From Hydractinia symbiolongicarpus (lineage: Eukaryota; Cnidaria; Hydrozoa; Anthoathecata; Hydractiniidae): a stretch of 64,000 nucleotides of DNA. Made by a program: the position numbers and the translations under genes. The first letter of the stretch is position 1. The number at the start of each line of letters is the position of its first letter. The notes beneath the pieces were generated by a model. It did no database searches and was not told where the DNA came from. It was given only the letters and a program-made list of their open reading frames with translations. Of the stretch, positions 24,101 through 31,648 are shown in pieces. The stretch is taken from positions 372,001 through 436,000 of the forward strand of contig NC_079878.1 in NCBI RefSeq assembly GCF_029227915.1, in the 5' to 3' direction.

Positions 24101-24617
24101 CGATACATCCTCCTTTGTCGGTTCCGATGGTTTTGACAAAACCAAACAATTTGTTGACGCCGTCATTCGATATTACGACACAACAAAATTTTCAGTTATC
24201 GATTTTGCAAACACAGCAAAACTCCAAATTCCTTTTAACCGTGCTGGCAACGTAGAAGAAATGAGCGAACTTGTGAGCGCTTTGACGTTCCGTAACGAAC
24301 TAGGTCATCGGATGTCAGAAGGACTGAAATTAGCGCATGCGCAATTTGGTAATGTTCAAGCAAAGTCGAAGTATGTTGTGTTAATAACTGCAGCTGACCC
24401 GCAAACATTCGCCGAAAGTCAGGAGATCTCTGTCATCAAGAAAAAGTTGGAGGATAGTGGGTCGAAAGTTTTTGTTGTTGGTGTTGGAAATGATGTCACT
24501 CTCGGAAAGATGACCCCCGTATCTAGCGATGGGAACATTTATATTGCAGCAAGCTACGATGATATTATAGGATACGTGATTCAACTGCGGAAGAATTTAT
24601 GCAAATTATCAAGTTGA
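1..24617 (+). CDS. Giant Kazal/vWA/laminin-G mosaic extracellular protein, 3' part (38 exons)
   Basis: This is one continuous gene running in from before the window and ending at a TGA at 24615-24617. Domain order is Kazal, then repeated Kazal-vWA-vWA units, then Kazal-vWA, LamG-like jellyroll, Kazal, LamG, EGF, LamG and a final vWA. Every exon of the repeat region starts and ends in phase 1, so each domain exon can be duplicated or lost without shifting the frame; phase 2 introns appear only inside the LamG domains. No membrane segment is visible, so a secreted matrix or cuticle-like protein is likely. Kazal+LamG+EGF recalls agrin and multi-vWA recalls matrilin or collagen VI, but I know no exact match to this combination. 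The signal peptide and 5' end lie outside the window. The Kazal domains are of the follistatin-like type seen in matrix proteins and need not be protease inhibitors. Exons are listed separately below. Confidence 0.9.
403..966 (+). CDS. vWA exon A1 (type A, register I)
   Basis: Phase 1-1 exon. The first metal-site motif is present as DTSAS (DxSxS), but the threonine loop reads GGRRQM and the third ligand position reads LTTG instead of LTDG. The 3' half, from about 625, is nearly identical in DNA to the exons at 5705 and 10943. Confidence 0.9.
1206..1763 (+). CDS. vWA exon B1 (type B, register I)
   Basis: Phase 1-1 exon. DxSxS is replaced by GASSS. The type B signature NGARPGVRK is followed by IFLDEE, which keeps an aspartate on the strand that ends in TDG in normal vWA domains. 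The donor is the unusual GTTGGT at 1764. Confidence 0.88.
1847..2059 (+). CDS. Kazal exon K2 (register II)
   Basis: Begins DACEKRKC and ends KPCG. The Kazal core is SPVCASNGKTYASKC. It is most like the exons at 7260 and 12476, which also start with a CEK motif. Confidence 0.9.
2169..2699 (+). CDS. vWA exon A2 (type A, register II)
   Basis: Phase 1-1 exon. The metal-site motif has decayed to DISDG. The start is set by the TTATTAG acceptor and the end by the consensus donor GTAAGT at 2700. The open frame runs on past the donor, but that extension has no vWA similarity. Confidence 0.88.
2931..3476 (+). CDS. vWA exon B2 (type B, register II)
   Basis: Phase 1-1 exon. DxSxS is replaced by GATGP. 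It carries SGARKGIAK and IFLDNKE, the type B signature with a retained strand-4 aspartate. Confidence 0.88.
3775..3984 (+). CDS. Kazal exon K3 (register III)
   Basis: Contains SPVCGDNGHTYANEC and ends KACG at a GTAAGC donor. Nearly the same core occurs in the exon at 9001, its counterpart in the next block. Confidence 0.9.
4099..4659 (+). CDS. vWA exon A3 (type A, register III)
   Basis: Phase 1-1 exon. The first metal motif is intact (DSSKS), but the threonine loop reads GGERDL and the third ligand is missing (ITGNE). It pairs closely with the exon at 9288. Confidence 0.9.
4745..5287 (+). CDS. vWA exon B3 (type B, register III)
   Basis: Phase 1-1 exon, separated from A3 by an intron of only 85 bases. 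DxSxS is replaced by SGTDRS. It has NGARQNVPK, but FVSGN stands where other type B domains show F-x-D. Confidence 0.88.
5383..5592 (+). CDS. Kazal exon K4 (register I, block 2)
   Basis: Core CVCPVCNDDDFKPVCGSDG. It starts the second copy of the nine-domain block and is closest to K1 and to the exon at 10596. Confidence 0.9.
5705..6268 (+). CDS. vWA exon A4 (type A, register I, block 2)
   Basis: Metal motif DTSNE, so the second serine of DxSxS is lost. From about 5930 onward the DNA is almost identical to the exon at 403, while the first 220 bases are clearly diverged. Confidence 0.9.
6357..6914 (+). CDS. vWA exon B4 (type B, register I, block 2)
   Basis: DxSxS is replaced by GSSGP. It has NGARLGVPK and LFVDKD. 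The C-terminal WFFPDDLD motif is shared with the exons at 1206 and 11791. Confidence 0.88.
7260..7472 (+). CDS. Kazal exon K5 (register II, block 2)
   Basis: Begins GPCEKKKC, with core APVCGSNGRTYATKC, and ends PCG at a GTAAGT donor. Confidence 0.9.
7662..8192 (+). CDS. vWA exon A5 (type A, register II, block 2)
   Basis: Metal motif decayed to DASDK. The exon ends LIG at GTATTT. It is the counterpart of the exon at 2169. Confidence 0.88.
8323..8868 (+). CDS. vWA exon B5 (type B, register II, block 2)
   Basis: GAIGK replaces DxSxS. NGARKDASK is followed by FINNKE, so the strand-4 aspartate seen in the exon at 2931 has become asparagine. Confidence 0.88.
9001..9210 (+). CDS. Kazal exon K6 (register III, block 2)
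   Basis: Core SPVCGDNGHTYANEC as in the exon at 3775. The phase 1 acceptor is at 8999-9000 and the donor GTATGT is at 9211. It has no useful internal start codon, so it is easily missed by ORF scanning. Confidence 0.9.
9288..9848 (+). CDS. vWA exon A6 (type A, register III, block 2)
   Basis: Metal motif intact (DSSKS), threonine loop GGQRDL, third ligand missing (VTGNE). Close counterpart of the exon at 4099, including the shared RGKG end. Confidence 0.9.
9966..10502 (+). CDS. vWA exon B6 (type B, register III, block 2)
   Basis: SGTAN replaces DxSxS. It has NGARVGIPK and ends in KTLPG exactly as the exon at 4745 does. Confidence 0.88.
10596..10805 (+). CDS. Kazal exon K7 (register I, block 3)
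   Basis: Core CVCPVCNDDEFKPVCGSDG. It opens the third copy of the block. Confidence 0.9.
10943..11506 (+). CDS. vWA exon A7 (type A, register I, block 3)
   Basis: Metal motif DTSSE. From about 11168 the DNA again matches the exons at 403 and 5705, apart from a short diverged patch near 11290-11315. Confidence 0.9.
11791..12342 (+). CDS. vWA exon B7 (type B, register I, block 3)
   Basis: GASGP replaces DxSxS. NGARTDVPK is followed by FINGQ, and the end carries the WFFPEDLE motif of this register. Confidence 0.88.
12476..12688 (+). CDS. Kazal exon K8 (register II, block 3)
   Basis: Begins DPCEKVTC, with core KPVCGNDGRSYATKC, and ends TCG at GTAAGG. Confidence 0.9.
12913..13461 (+). CDS. vWA exon A8 (type A, register II, block 3)
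   Basis: Metal motif DTSDN. It has no GAR motif; SASNKRLVV takes its place. More diverged than its counterparts at 2169 and 7662. Confidence 0.87.
13721..14275 (+). CDS. vWA exon B8 (type B, register II, block 3)
   Basis: GSNGN replaces DxSxS. NGARAGVTK and IFLDKP are present. The donor is GTAAGT at 14276. Confidence 0.88.
14389..14601 (+). CDS. Kazal exon K9 (register III, block 3)
   Basis: Core KPVCADNGFSYANLC, ending KACG. It has no internal methionine near its start, so it is easily missed by ORF scanning. Confidence 0.88.
14895..15464 (+). CDS. vWA exon A9 (type A, register III, block 3)
   Basis: Metal motif DTSND. It carries GGHRANAGK instead of the usual GAR motif. More diverged than the register III pair at 4099 and 9288. 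Confidence 0.87.
15596..16159 (+). CDS. vWA exon B9 (type B, register III, block 3)
   Basis: SMTGS replaces DxSxS. YGARNGVPK is followed by IFSTEK, so the strand-4 aspartate is absent. The final part reads FFFVDDLP. Confidence 0.87.
16389..17171 (+). CDS. Fused Kazal + vWA exon (K10-A10)
   Basis: This is the only place where a Kazal and the following type A vWA domain share one exon. The Kazal ends TACG and the vWA begins at once with VDGRVDILFAIDGSTG, exactly where all other copies have a phase 1 intron. The metal motif is DGSTG. Confidence 0.88.
17313..17864 (+). CDS. vWA exon B10 (type B)
   Basis: GASGR replaces DxSxS. It has NGARKDVPK and LVFVDNK, and is the last type B domain of the array. 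Confidence 0.88.
18247..18453 (+). CDS. Kazal exon K11
   Basis: Diverged Kazal domain (CICKTC then LLCADDLKTYPSKC). The TTCAG acceptor at 18242-18246 is used; an earlier AG at 18217-18218 would put the exon out of frame. Confidence 0.85.
18585..19148 (+). CDS. vWA exon A11 (type A, end of array)
   Basis: Metal motif DGSRS is intact; the third ligand position reads FTTG. No type B exon follows, so the array closes with a half unit. Confidence 0.88.
19238..19432 (+). CDS. LamG-like jellyroll, first exon
   Basis: The N-terminal half of a concanavalin/laminin-G-like domain: LCNPSLYYNF followed by DESGSENHGSL. Acceptor TTGCAG, donor GTATGT, phase 1 both sides. Confidence 0.82.
19509..19680 (-). 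mobile_element. Short non-autonomous Helitron-like element
   Basis: Read on the minus strand the element begins TCTCTATAATAATAG and ends with a CCGTGG-type hairpin about ten bases before a terminal CTAG. The flanking bases are A before TC and T after CTAG, the Helitron target rule. It is 172 bases long, non-coding, and lies in the intron between the two LamG-like exons. Confidence 0.7.
19857..20342 (+). CDS. LamG-like jellyroll, second exon
   Basis: Shows the typical LamG-like series TIATWVW, WTHIAATYD, VHLYTNGKEV and GRLDEYYLYPCAL. The two halves are separated by an intron that carries a Helitron-like insertion. Confidence 0.85.
20542..20760 (+). CDS. Kazal exon K12
   Basis: Isolated Kazal domain between the LamG-like and LamG domains: CVCPSACEK then SICGNDGQTYRNEC. 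Its spacing resembles agrin-type Kazal domains more than the array copies do. Confidence 0.85.
20788..20876. repeat. (TTTG)n microsatellite
   Basis: About 20 nearly perfect TTTG units, with one interruption near 20803-20817, in the intron before the first laminin G domain. Confidence 0.95.
20930..21122 (+). CDS. Laminin G domain 1, first exon
   Basis: Reads YNLFFGGKSYQAI, then LEFTIRPENDNGILFYS, then ADGYVDF: the first half of a LamG domain. The intron that follows is phase 2, unlike the array. Confidence 0.85.
21286..21501 (+). CDS. Laminin G domain 1, middle exon
   Basis: Continues with FDNGKGHAHIRS, WNTVIASRTGQNGMLIVNGG and TIGYLGGLG, all standard LamG landmarks. Phase 2 on both sides. 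Confidence 0.86.
21608..21861 (+). CDS. Laminin G domain 1 end + EGF domain
   Basis: GYQGCIKKLSVNNNEV closes the LamG domain. An EGF domain follows at once (CVKKPCFNGASCF, then CRCPVGFRGTHCE). The exon returns to phase 1 at its 3' end. Confidence 0.88.
22285..22492 (+). CDS. Laminin G domain 2, first exon
   Basis: Reads AYFNGQSSFIGYR, then IIIQFRSEQADGLLLYAQG, then RDYFAVSLQNRRVVC. Ends in phase 2 at GTTAGT. Confidence 0.85.
22880..23120 (-). mobile_element. tRNA-derived SINE, copy 1
   Basis: Similar along its length to 60184-60450. Read on the minus strand, the head carries a pol III B-box-like GGGTTCAAACCCC near 23095-23115. It lies in the intron of laminin G domain 2 and ends just upstream of the exon at 23140. 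Confidence 0.6.
23140..23358 (+). CDS. Laminin G domain 2, middle exon
   Basis: Contains SFDLGSGNTTL, WTNLRISRHDKRTELFFN and VMYIGKADK. A SINE ends about 20 bases upstream of its acceptor. Confidence 0.85.
23782..23909 (+). CDS. Laminin G domain 2, last exon
   Basis: FKGCIRKLQVDDLELKF is the standard closing segment of a LamG domain. Phase 2 in, phase 1 out (GTAAGA). Confidence 0.85.
24067..24617 (+). CDS. Terminal vWA exon with stop codon
   Basis: The C-terminal vWA domain starts ECYQDIAISFVIDTSSF, so the metal motif is degenerate, and ends at TGA. It belongs to neither the A nor the B class of the array. No canonical AATAAA is obvious in the first few hundred bases downstream. Confidence 0.88.
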
Positions 24618-25989
24618 AATTCGACTTATTTTACTTTAGAAAATATGACCAGTAGAAAAACATTTTTTTAACAAATATTTTATATTAATTTTTGATAGAC
24701 TATTTTTTTATACATTTTATATCTTTTGTATTTGTAAATTGATTTAATACATGTTTTTATTAAGAAAGCTCTTTGTAATTTTAGTCTCAAATATCCTATA
24801 AACTATTTTGCCGTCTTTTGGGGGAGATGCCTTCATAACTTTAATTCTGCTTACAATCTAAAATTTCAGTTCTGAAACGAATTTAGATCTGGTTGAACTT
24901 TCTGAAAGAAAAAAAGGAGTTATTTAGTATACACGTTTTTTATAAGCAACCACGTTGGTGAGGAAGGGAGGCTAAGATTTGGCTAAAAAACTAAGAAACC
25001 GCTAAACAACTTACCAGATTGAAATTTGGAGAATTACCTAAGGGAATTTTCCTTCGCAGGAACTAATTTTTGTGAAGCTGGATTGTCCTAATATTTCGCG
25101 AAAAAGTATAAAATTCACTATATCATATTTACTTCTAACAAATTTAACGAAAAAAAATTAGTGCTTTTTAAAAGGGAAAAAGATCTAAATTTAACGGGAA
25201 TTACTTTAGGCGGATTTCGCGAATAGCGAATTTTCCAATAATTTTCGCGAAATTGACAAAAACTCGCAAAAATTTAATCAATTAAGGCTGAAATCTAAAA
25301 ATCTAAATGAATAATAACATTGAAGTGTCAAACTAAAACCTTATATAATTTAAATATTACGCTCAAACTTTTTAGGTTATATTATATTTACATATTTCGA
25401 ATGGTGAAAATCGCCTTAAATCGCTAACATAAATCAAATTTAAGTGGTGTGAATTGATTTAGAGTATTGAACCATGTTAGTACTACATTTTGAGCTATAA
25501 AGGCACGCTAGTAACAAACGCATAACTGAACAGCCGTCTTACAATCCTATGGTATGATTTGACCTAGGTTAAATCATGACCTCCTGCGATAAAAAAAATA
25601 AACACTTATTCTACCATTACCTTGTAACAAGAGTCTAGCGAACACAACAATAATAACAAAACAAATTTGCAGAGAAGGAACAGCATGTAAACTGTTATTA
25701 TACATATTCGAGTTTTTGAATTAACAAAGTGTTATTGATCAGACTACTCATCTGTGAAAAGTTTGTGAACACCACTAAAATCATACAGAAAATAAATATA
25801 TTAATCCAACTTAGTTCCTAATCTCCCTCACCCTTCCATTCATAAAGTAATAAAAAATCTAAAAATATTATAAAGAAAGTTGGGTCAAGTGTGATAAATA
25901 TTGTCATGGTAACTTGACTCGTTCAACATAATGTATCGAGCAAAATAAAAAAGTTTTAAAAAAAGGCCAAGAGAAATATATACAAAAAA
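24618..25989. other. Intergenic, no gene seen
   Basis: Presumably includes the 3' UTR of the giant gene. The only structure noticed is three TTCGCGAA palindromes at 25094-25255, related to repeats elsewhere in the window. Confidence 0.6.
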
Positions 25990-26358
25990 ATGGAAAAAGT
26001 TCATCTGAAAATAGAAGAATATAGAAAAAAACAAAAACATTTAATGAGATCAACTACACATGATGAAGATCAAGACACAAAACAGACCACATCAGAAATT
26101 ATTACGGAAGACGAAACAAATTTTAACTCGGCATTATCAACGTTGCTTGCAGAAAATAATTGGAAATTAGTCTCGACTAGGGGCGGCAAATATAAAGTGA
26201 AATTTAGAAATTCCCTCAACTACAAGGAAAGAATCAACATCTTAGAAATTGTGTTGGAAGATATACGTGAACGATATTTTGATATGAGATACGAGTATCA
26301 ACGAATCAAACGAAAACACAGCAAAAAGAAGCGAAAAAAGAGAAAGAATGGTACTTGA
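25990..26358 (+). CDS. Small basic protein, unrecognised (122 aa)
   Basis: Single open frame with an A-rich start context (AAAAAAATGG). The product is acidic in its N-terminal third. A middle segment, NNWKLVSTRGGKYKVKF, looks like a folded beta unit; then comes a probable helix, and a strongly basic end (KKKRKKRKN) could act as a nuclear localisation signal. I recognise no family. The amino-acid composition is not that of random AT-rich sequence, which supports a real gene or exon, but no splice partners or polyadenylation signal were identified. Confidence 0.5.
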   Translation: MEKVHLKIEEYRKKQKHLMRSTTHDEDQDTKQTTSEIITEDETNFNSALSTLLAENNWKLVSTRGGKYKVKFRNSLNYKERINILEIVLEDIRERYFDMRYEYQRIKRKHSKKKRKKRKNGT

Positions 26359-27650
26359 TAAATGTCAAGGAGTGGAAATATCATGCTAATATTTGAATAT
26401 GAATACTAGAAAAGACAAGATATCCTGTACGAGATAACGTTTCGCTATCTCTCAGACTTATCTTCGATTTCATACACATAAAAGTTTAGTAAACGTAGAT
26501 AGTAATCTTCGACGAGAAGGGCGCATGTCCAATTTTTTGGCCGCTTGGTAACACACACCACGTGACAGCTAAATGCTATAATTTTAAACCGCGCGACTGA
26601 AATTTCACCCAATCACGAGGCAGCGAAATGACTGCGATGGGAATGATATAGCAAATCTTCAAATATTTACCATTCTACTATATCCTGTGTTCATACGGTG
26701 CACTTCATACAAAAACACTTCTCGTAACGCATATTTTACGGGTATCAATACTCAATGCTTCGCCGTTACTATAAACATACAACAGAAAGAATAAGAAAGA
26801 ATTATATCTTAGAAGAAAGAAAAAGTATGCAGCAACTAACAAAAAAAATACGAACAATATAAAAATACATTAAGTAAATATATTAATAAAAATTATCCAC
26901 ATCTCTGAGTGAAGTATTTGAAAATAAAACTCGACAAAAGAAATTCTTAACCGTAGAAATCACTACAGATCTTTTTTTTACAGAAATTCATATTCTCAGC
27001 AGTATTCCTGAAACCGGATTGCTGTAAAAGAATAGCAGTTGAAGAAGTCTTGACATCTCAAGCCACAGCTTTTTCTTAGACGAATGGACAAGACATTTTG
27101 CAATTTTTTCTTCGAAATAACGAAAAGTTCGGGGCACTAAAAACTGTGGCATATCAGTAAAAATGTTAAACTACATAAAAATATACCTATCCGATTGTTA
27201 TATTTAAATATCTAATAAATATAAATTATTTAGTGTCATTCTTTTAAAAGAAAAGTACAATTAATAATGCGATGCAATAAATGGCGCTTAGTATGAATCA
27301 ACCTGAGTAAATGTTTAAGATAAAAATTGTCAACTTTGTCAGACAAAGCCGAGAAGGTCGAAAAGGTTACAAAATATTTGCGAAAAGAAATCTTTGTGGA
27401 AATTCTTTTTGGGGATGAGTAGTCCCCATATGCACAAAGATATATCTGGCGAAAATATGGTTCTGCCCGTGACTATACTTACGGTAAAAATTTTCGCGGA
27501 TAAACGGTTCCCTCGTTGCTCTTGTCCCTTGTTTAGTAATTTACCCACCACCCTAGCACAGCCAGCTGTATGTAAAATGCAGGATAAATTGTGGTGCAAT
27601 AAGTTTATAATTACCAACCCCAACAGTCTAACAAAAAAATTAACAAAATG
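26359..27650. other. Intergenic, no gene seen
   Basis: AT-rich. A locally GC-richer patch at 26520-26650 holds a CACGTGAC E-box (26559-26566) and a CCAAT box (26609-26613), which could be a promoter without a recognised transcript. The lower part is probably 3' UTR of the minus-strand transporter. Confidence 0.5.
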
Positions 27651-30600
27651 CTACCTAGAGAAATCGATAGTTACGTGTCCATTGGGTTTTATCGACTCGT
27701 CAGTGTCGCAACCCGAGTCAAGTCTATGTCTTGTAATCATACCGTTTGCAGTCTCACTGGTTTTCGAATTACTTCTTCTCAATGGAGACCTTAAAGGCGT
27801 GTTTAATAAGAGATGAATTTGGTTTTTCTTTTCCTTATATTTCACATACGTGTATAAAACACCTCCTATTGCGTTTAACGTTACTCCACCAACAGCGAGG
27901 AAGGTGAAGTGGACACCACCGAAGGTAAAGAATCCAATGATGGTCGTGATAACGCCTTTGATAACACCCACAAAACTAAAAGGGGAAACAATATTAATTC
28001 ATAACATACTTATATTTAACTTCACAAGACCAAATATTTCTATGATATTTAGCTCTCCTGAGATCAGATAAAATATTGATCACTTTTCTTCGTACTTACG
28101 TTTTCCACGAGTGGACAGTCCAAGTATTAATTTTTAAAAGGTATTTATATAAACTTACCTGGTAGTCAAAGCTGAGTTTTTAGTAGCACATAAGAATAAA
28201 GAGTAATTGAGAATACAACCAAGAAATATGTTTAGGGTGAAGTACACCTAAAAAAAGTTGAGAAATATGCAGAAATTTGAAAGTGAGGAGACCACGTCTA
28301 TAATAAATCTAGAATAAAAAAATAACCTTGTCAATAACGACCTGTTGTAATCCCTGAAAATATGACATATGACAAAAGATGGCAGCATTAACTTACCAGA
28401 AATCCGATTTGAGAGAATCCTGGAAACTGGAAGCCTTTTACTAAATGTCCATTCAAAGCAGTGAACAACAACAACATCGGTATGCAGTTGATACTATTTA
28501 AATGAAGAACAGACAAAGCAGAACCTCCTTTCTCTAGCCCAGTCTTCTGCACAAACGTGAGGTAAACACTCTGTGCCAGTACACTCAGGATGGCATTGCT
28601 GTATCCAATAACTTGAAAACTTAAATCTCCAATCCCTAACAAATTACAAAACTTCAAACACAACTTCAACACTGTAGGGTAAAATTTTTAGATAAATTTC
28701 TGAAATTTTACAGGAACTCTTGTAACAAAAATCTAAGGATACTTTAAGGAAAGCAATTTTCGCGGAATTTAAATCGCGCTCAACATAGGCAAAATTACAG
28801 AGTTTTTTTCAGAATCTAATTTTGCGATACACTATCTCTTTTTAAATTTCATGAAATTAATTTCTCGATTTTAAGTTTTCATAAATATATAGAGAAAGAC
28901 AATGAAATGATTTTCGTTATTTTTTTATCGTTCTGACATTTTTCAAACATGGTATATATATAGTACCAGAAATCATCATAAACAAAACTTTGAATTTCGC
29001 GGAATTTAATCGCGCAAAAATTAAAATCACAGAAAATACCTCCACAGGCTATGCAATATTTAGTAACTTAGATAAGCGAGTTGAAAACACTGGTAATACT
29101 TTTAGGAGACATCTATATTTCACAGGATGGTTTTTCATGTTTCCATGACTGTACGTTCAATTAACCACAAGATATATAACAATGCTTTATAGTTTTCATA
29201 CAGAAGCCTTTGCAATCCTGTTAAAGGCCAGTCAAATGAACAAACAACTTCGAGCTCAAAAAGGTGACGAAGTTTGCATTCAAGAAGATGGGAAACTCTT
29301 TTTGCATTTTAAAAGCATAATACATTAAAATACCTGCAAATAAAGTTCCAGTCACAATGAGAGAAACTGAAGCCACGGTTCCTCTGGATGGATATTTCTG
29401 CAACACAATCACACTCATGATTAGGCTGGCGAGAGGGAGCATGCGACGCAACACATTATATCTAAAGAGGATAATAAGAAAATTGATGCTCGGTGTTAAA
29501 GTATGAGTAATCAAGTGCAAGTTTTGCCTCTGGTTAGTAATATTTAATTCAGTATATACTTTTCACTATTAAGGCCCTTTTAGACGATAAATTATTCGCC
29601 TTAATATAGTAACAGAAAAATATTGTAATAAATTAATTGAAATACAATTATATAATATAGTAATTTATTTTTAAAATTATTTCTTATCTGTTGAGTTTTT
29701 CCACGTCAAAACTTTATTCATTCTCACTCATTCTGTTCGAAAGTGAAACTTCATAGATGATTCTGTAAAGTTGCTAAATTTGGAGCTACATGTATTATCG
29801 AATGTCGGTACTCTTTGATTTTTGCTGAACTAATGCTGAGTAAGTTTCGGTACAATACACTATTAACTATTCTGTTAAGTATTCTATTTTTAGTAAACTT
29901 AATGTATGATTTATCATATAGTTTACCGTCTAAAAGGCCTTTAAAACTTTAAGGTCTGTAATCAATCCGTTTTCTAAACATTCGATTTCGATTTCACTAA
30001 CATCTTACACATGTTGAGAAATACAACATCAGTTAATACTCACATGGGTATGGACAAGTCATCTAGAGCTGCCAGTGCTAAGGTCGTATGCAGAGCGAAA
30101 CAGAAACTCGGGATAGCAAAGTCTTTACCTCTGCAACAAGAACAATACACCCTCTAAACTAACTTTATAATTAAGTTACCTGAAATACCGTAGTCCATTA
30201 GTTAAACACAGAAAAGGAAAGATTGTTAAAAAAGCCAGTGACATAAAAAGTAGAAAATCTAATACAATTACAAAAGTATGAGTGCCTTAATTGAGTTTTA
30301 AATTTTTGCTTATTTTCGAGAAAGTTAACCAAGTGACGTGAAGCAGTGTAAGTTTCACTTTTTCTCATTTATAACACTGGTTTACTCTTAAATAATATCT
30401 TCAAGATGAACTTCAAAAATTTAATGTGTAGAAAAATGTTTTCCCTCCAAATATTAGCAACACACTCTTAGTCATACGTATAAATAATCCAATAGTAAAG
30501 ATTACAAAGGTAAGGGCTATCCAAAAACCATAAAGCGTGCAAGCGGAGGGAGGATCATTGAAGGGGAGGGAGGAACTTTGAAGGGGAGGTGGGTTCAGGG

Positions 30601-31648
30601 AAGGAAGGCGCGTATGAATACCTTTAAAAAAATTGTTATGTGCGTTTTTACACGTCTTTTATGAAAAAAAATTTACTTTTTTAATACTTTTTTAATAAAC
30701 TTTAATTCCTCATAATTTGTTTTAAGTAAAAAGGCAGGAAAAATATTTGAACAAATATTTGAAGGTATTTGTTAAATTACACGAAAATAAAGTCAATTGT
30801 TGTTGAGTGGGGTATGACGTAAACAATATATATATGCTCATGGGAGGGGTAATTCAAAACTGCATTAAAGTGCACAACGGAGAAAGAGTATAAAATTGAT
30901 GATTTTGGAGCAGATAGACTTTTCGTAAGGCCTTTAAAACAAAATTCTAACTATAATAAAGTGGTATCCTACAAAAAAAGACAACAAATGTGAACATTGA
31001 TTTATAAAGCTTTTGGTCAACAACCCACCTCTTTAAAGTCCATGGTTGTATATCACACATGTTAATCCTTCTACACACTTCTAACGCTATTGATGTTGCA
31101 ACAATTTGCGACAGCATTACAATGTCAGGATAGTGATAGCTATAACCTGTTAAAACAGTCTAAAAAACAAACAACAGTACAGTGTATGTGAATATATATA
31201 GGAAATTTAGTTCTTAATGCAAGAAAAAAGAGGTAAAATATTTTGGAAAGGCTTTGTTGTTTAAGGATTCAACACAACATGGTGGTAGAAGTAGAAACCT
31301 CTGTAAAAATATTCCGAATCAAATGAAATTTAATGAACTAGTCGGTGGCCTGTGGAAAAATCCACGGTTTCACCCGCCCTTTATTCATCACTATTTGTAT
31401 GTCTTGCTACTTGTGGTACCATTTTGCGTGACAGACAGACGCATACGGGTATTATAATATAGATTAACTAAACCAAGTTAACCATAAGATGGAAACAGGC
31501 ATACATATTCTAATACAAATTAACACAAGTAAATATAATATACCTTATTCATAAATGACATTGATCCTGATACAATGCCATAAAATAAAGCTGCAAATAT
31601 ACCAGGTGCAAAGTCCAAGATAAGGTTCACCCATTCTGATGAAGTCAT
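27651..31648 (-). CDS. SLC35D3: SLC35D3-like nucleotide-sugar transporter family protein
   Basis: Complete seven-exon gene on the minus strand: 31544-31648, 31029-31159, 30044-30130, 29334-29461, 28397-28635, 28159-28247 and 27651-27975, in total 1104 bases (367 residues), with all phases closing. The product is a multi-pass drug/metabolite-transporter fold protein. The segment YNVLRRMLPLASLIM and the block GDLSFQVIGYSNAIL match the SLC35D3 pattern better than SLC35D1/D2, as do FPGF and TTSFVGVIKG in the later membrane segments. The start ATG at 31648 opens directly into a hydrophobic first helix, as usual for the family. SLC35D proteins sit in Golgi or ER membranes; the substrate cannot be read from sequence. 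The C-terminal tail (27651-27800) is hydrophilic and less conserved. An alternative in-frame 27-base microexon may exist at 28327-28353. Confidence 0.88.
30535..30610 (+). repeat. G-rich direct repeat in transporter intron 2
   Basis: Three imperfect units of GAAGGGGAGG type with several G runs, in otherwise AT-rich intron sequence. Confidence 0.55.
31338..31463 (-). mobile_element. Short Helitron-like element, second subtype
   Basis: Minus strand: starts TCTATATTATAATACCCG and ends with the hairpin TGGATTTTTCCACA and CTAG, flanked by A and T. It shares its 3' end with the elements at 19509 and 50541, but its 5' half matches 50425-50540 instead. Lies in intron 1 of the transporter gene. Confidence 0.6.

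Noticed and set aside
27394-27816. 140-codon plus-strand frame
   Set aside because: Its second half is antisense to the last coding exon of the SLC35D3-like gene and the rest is 3' of that gene; composition gives no support.
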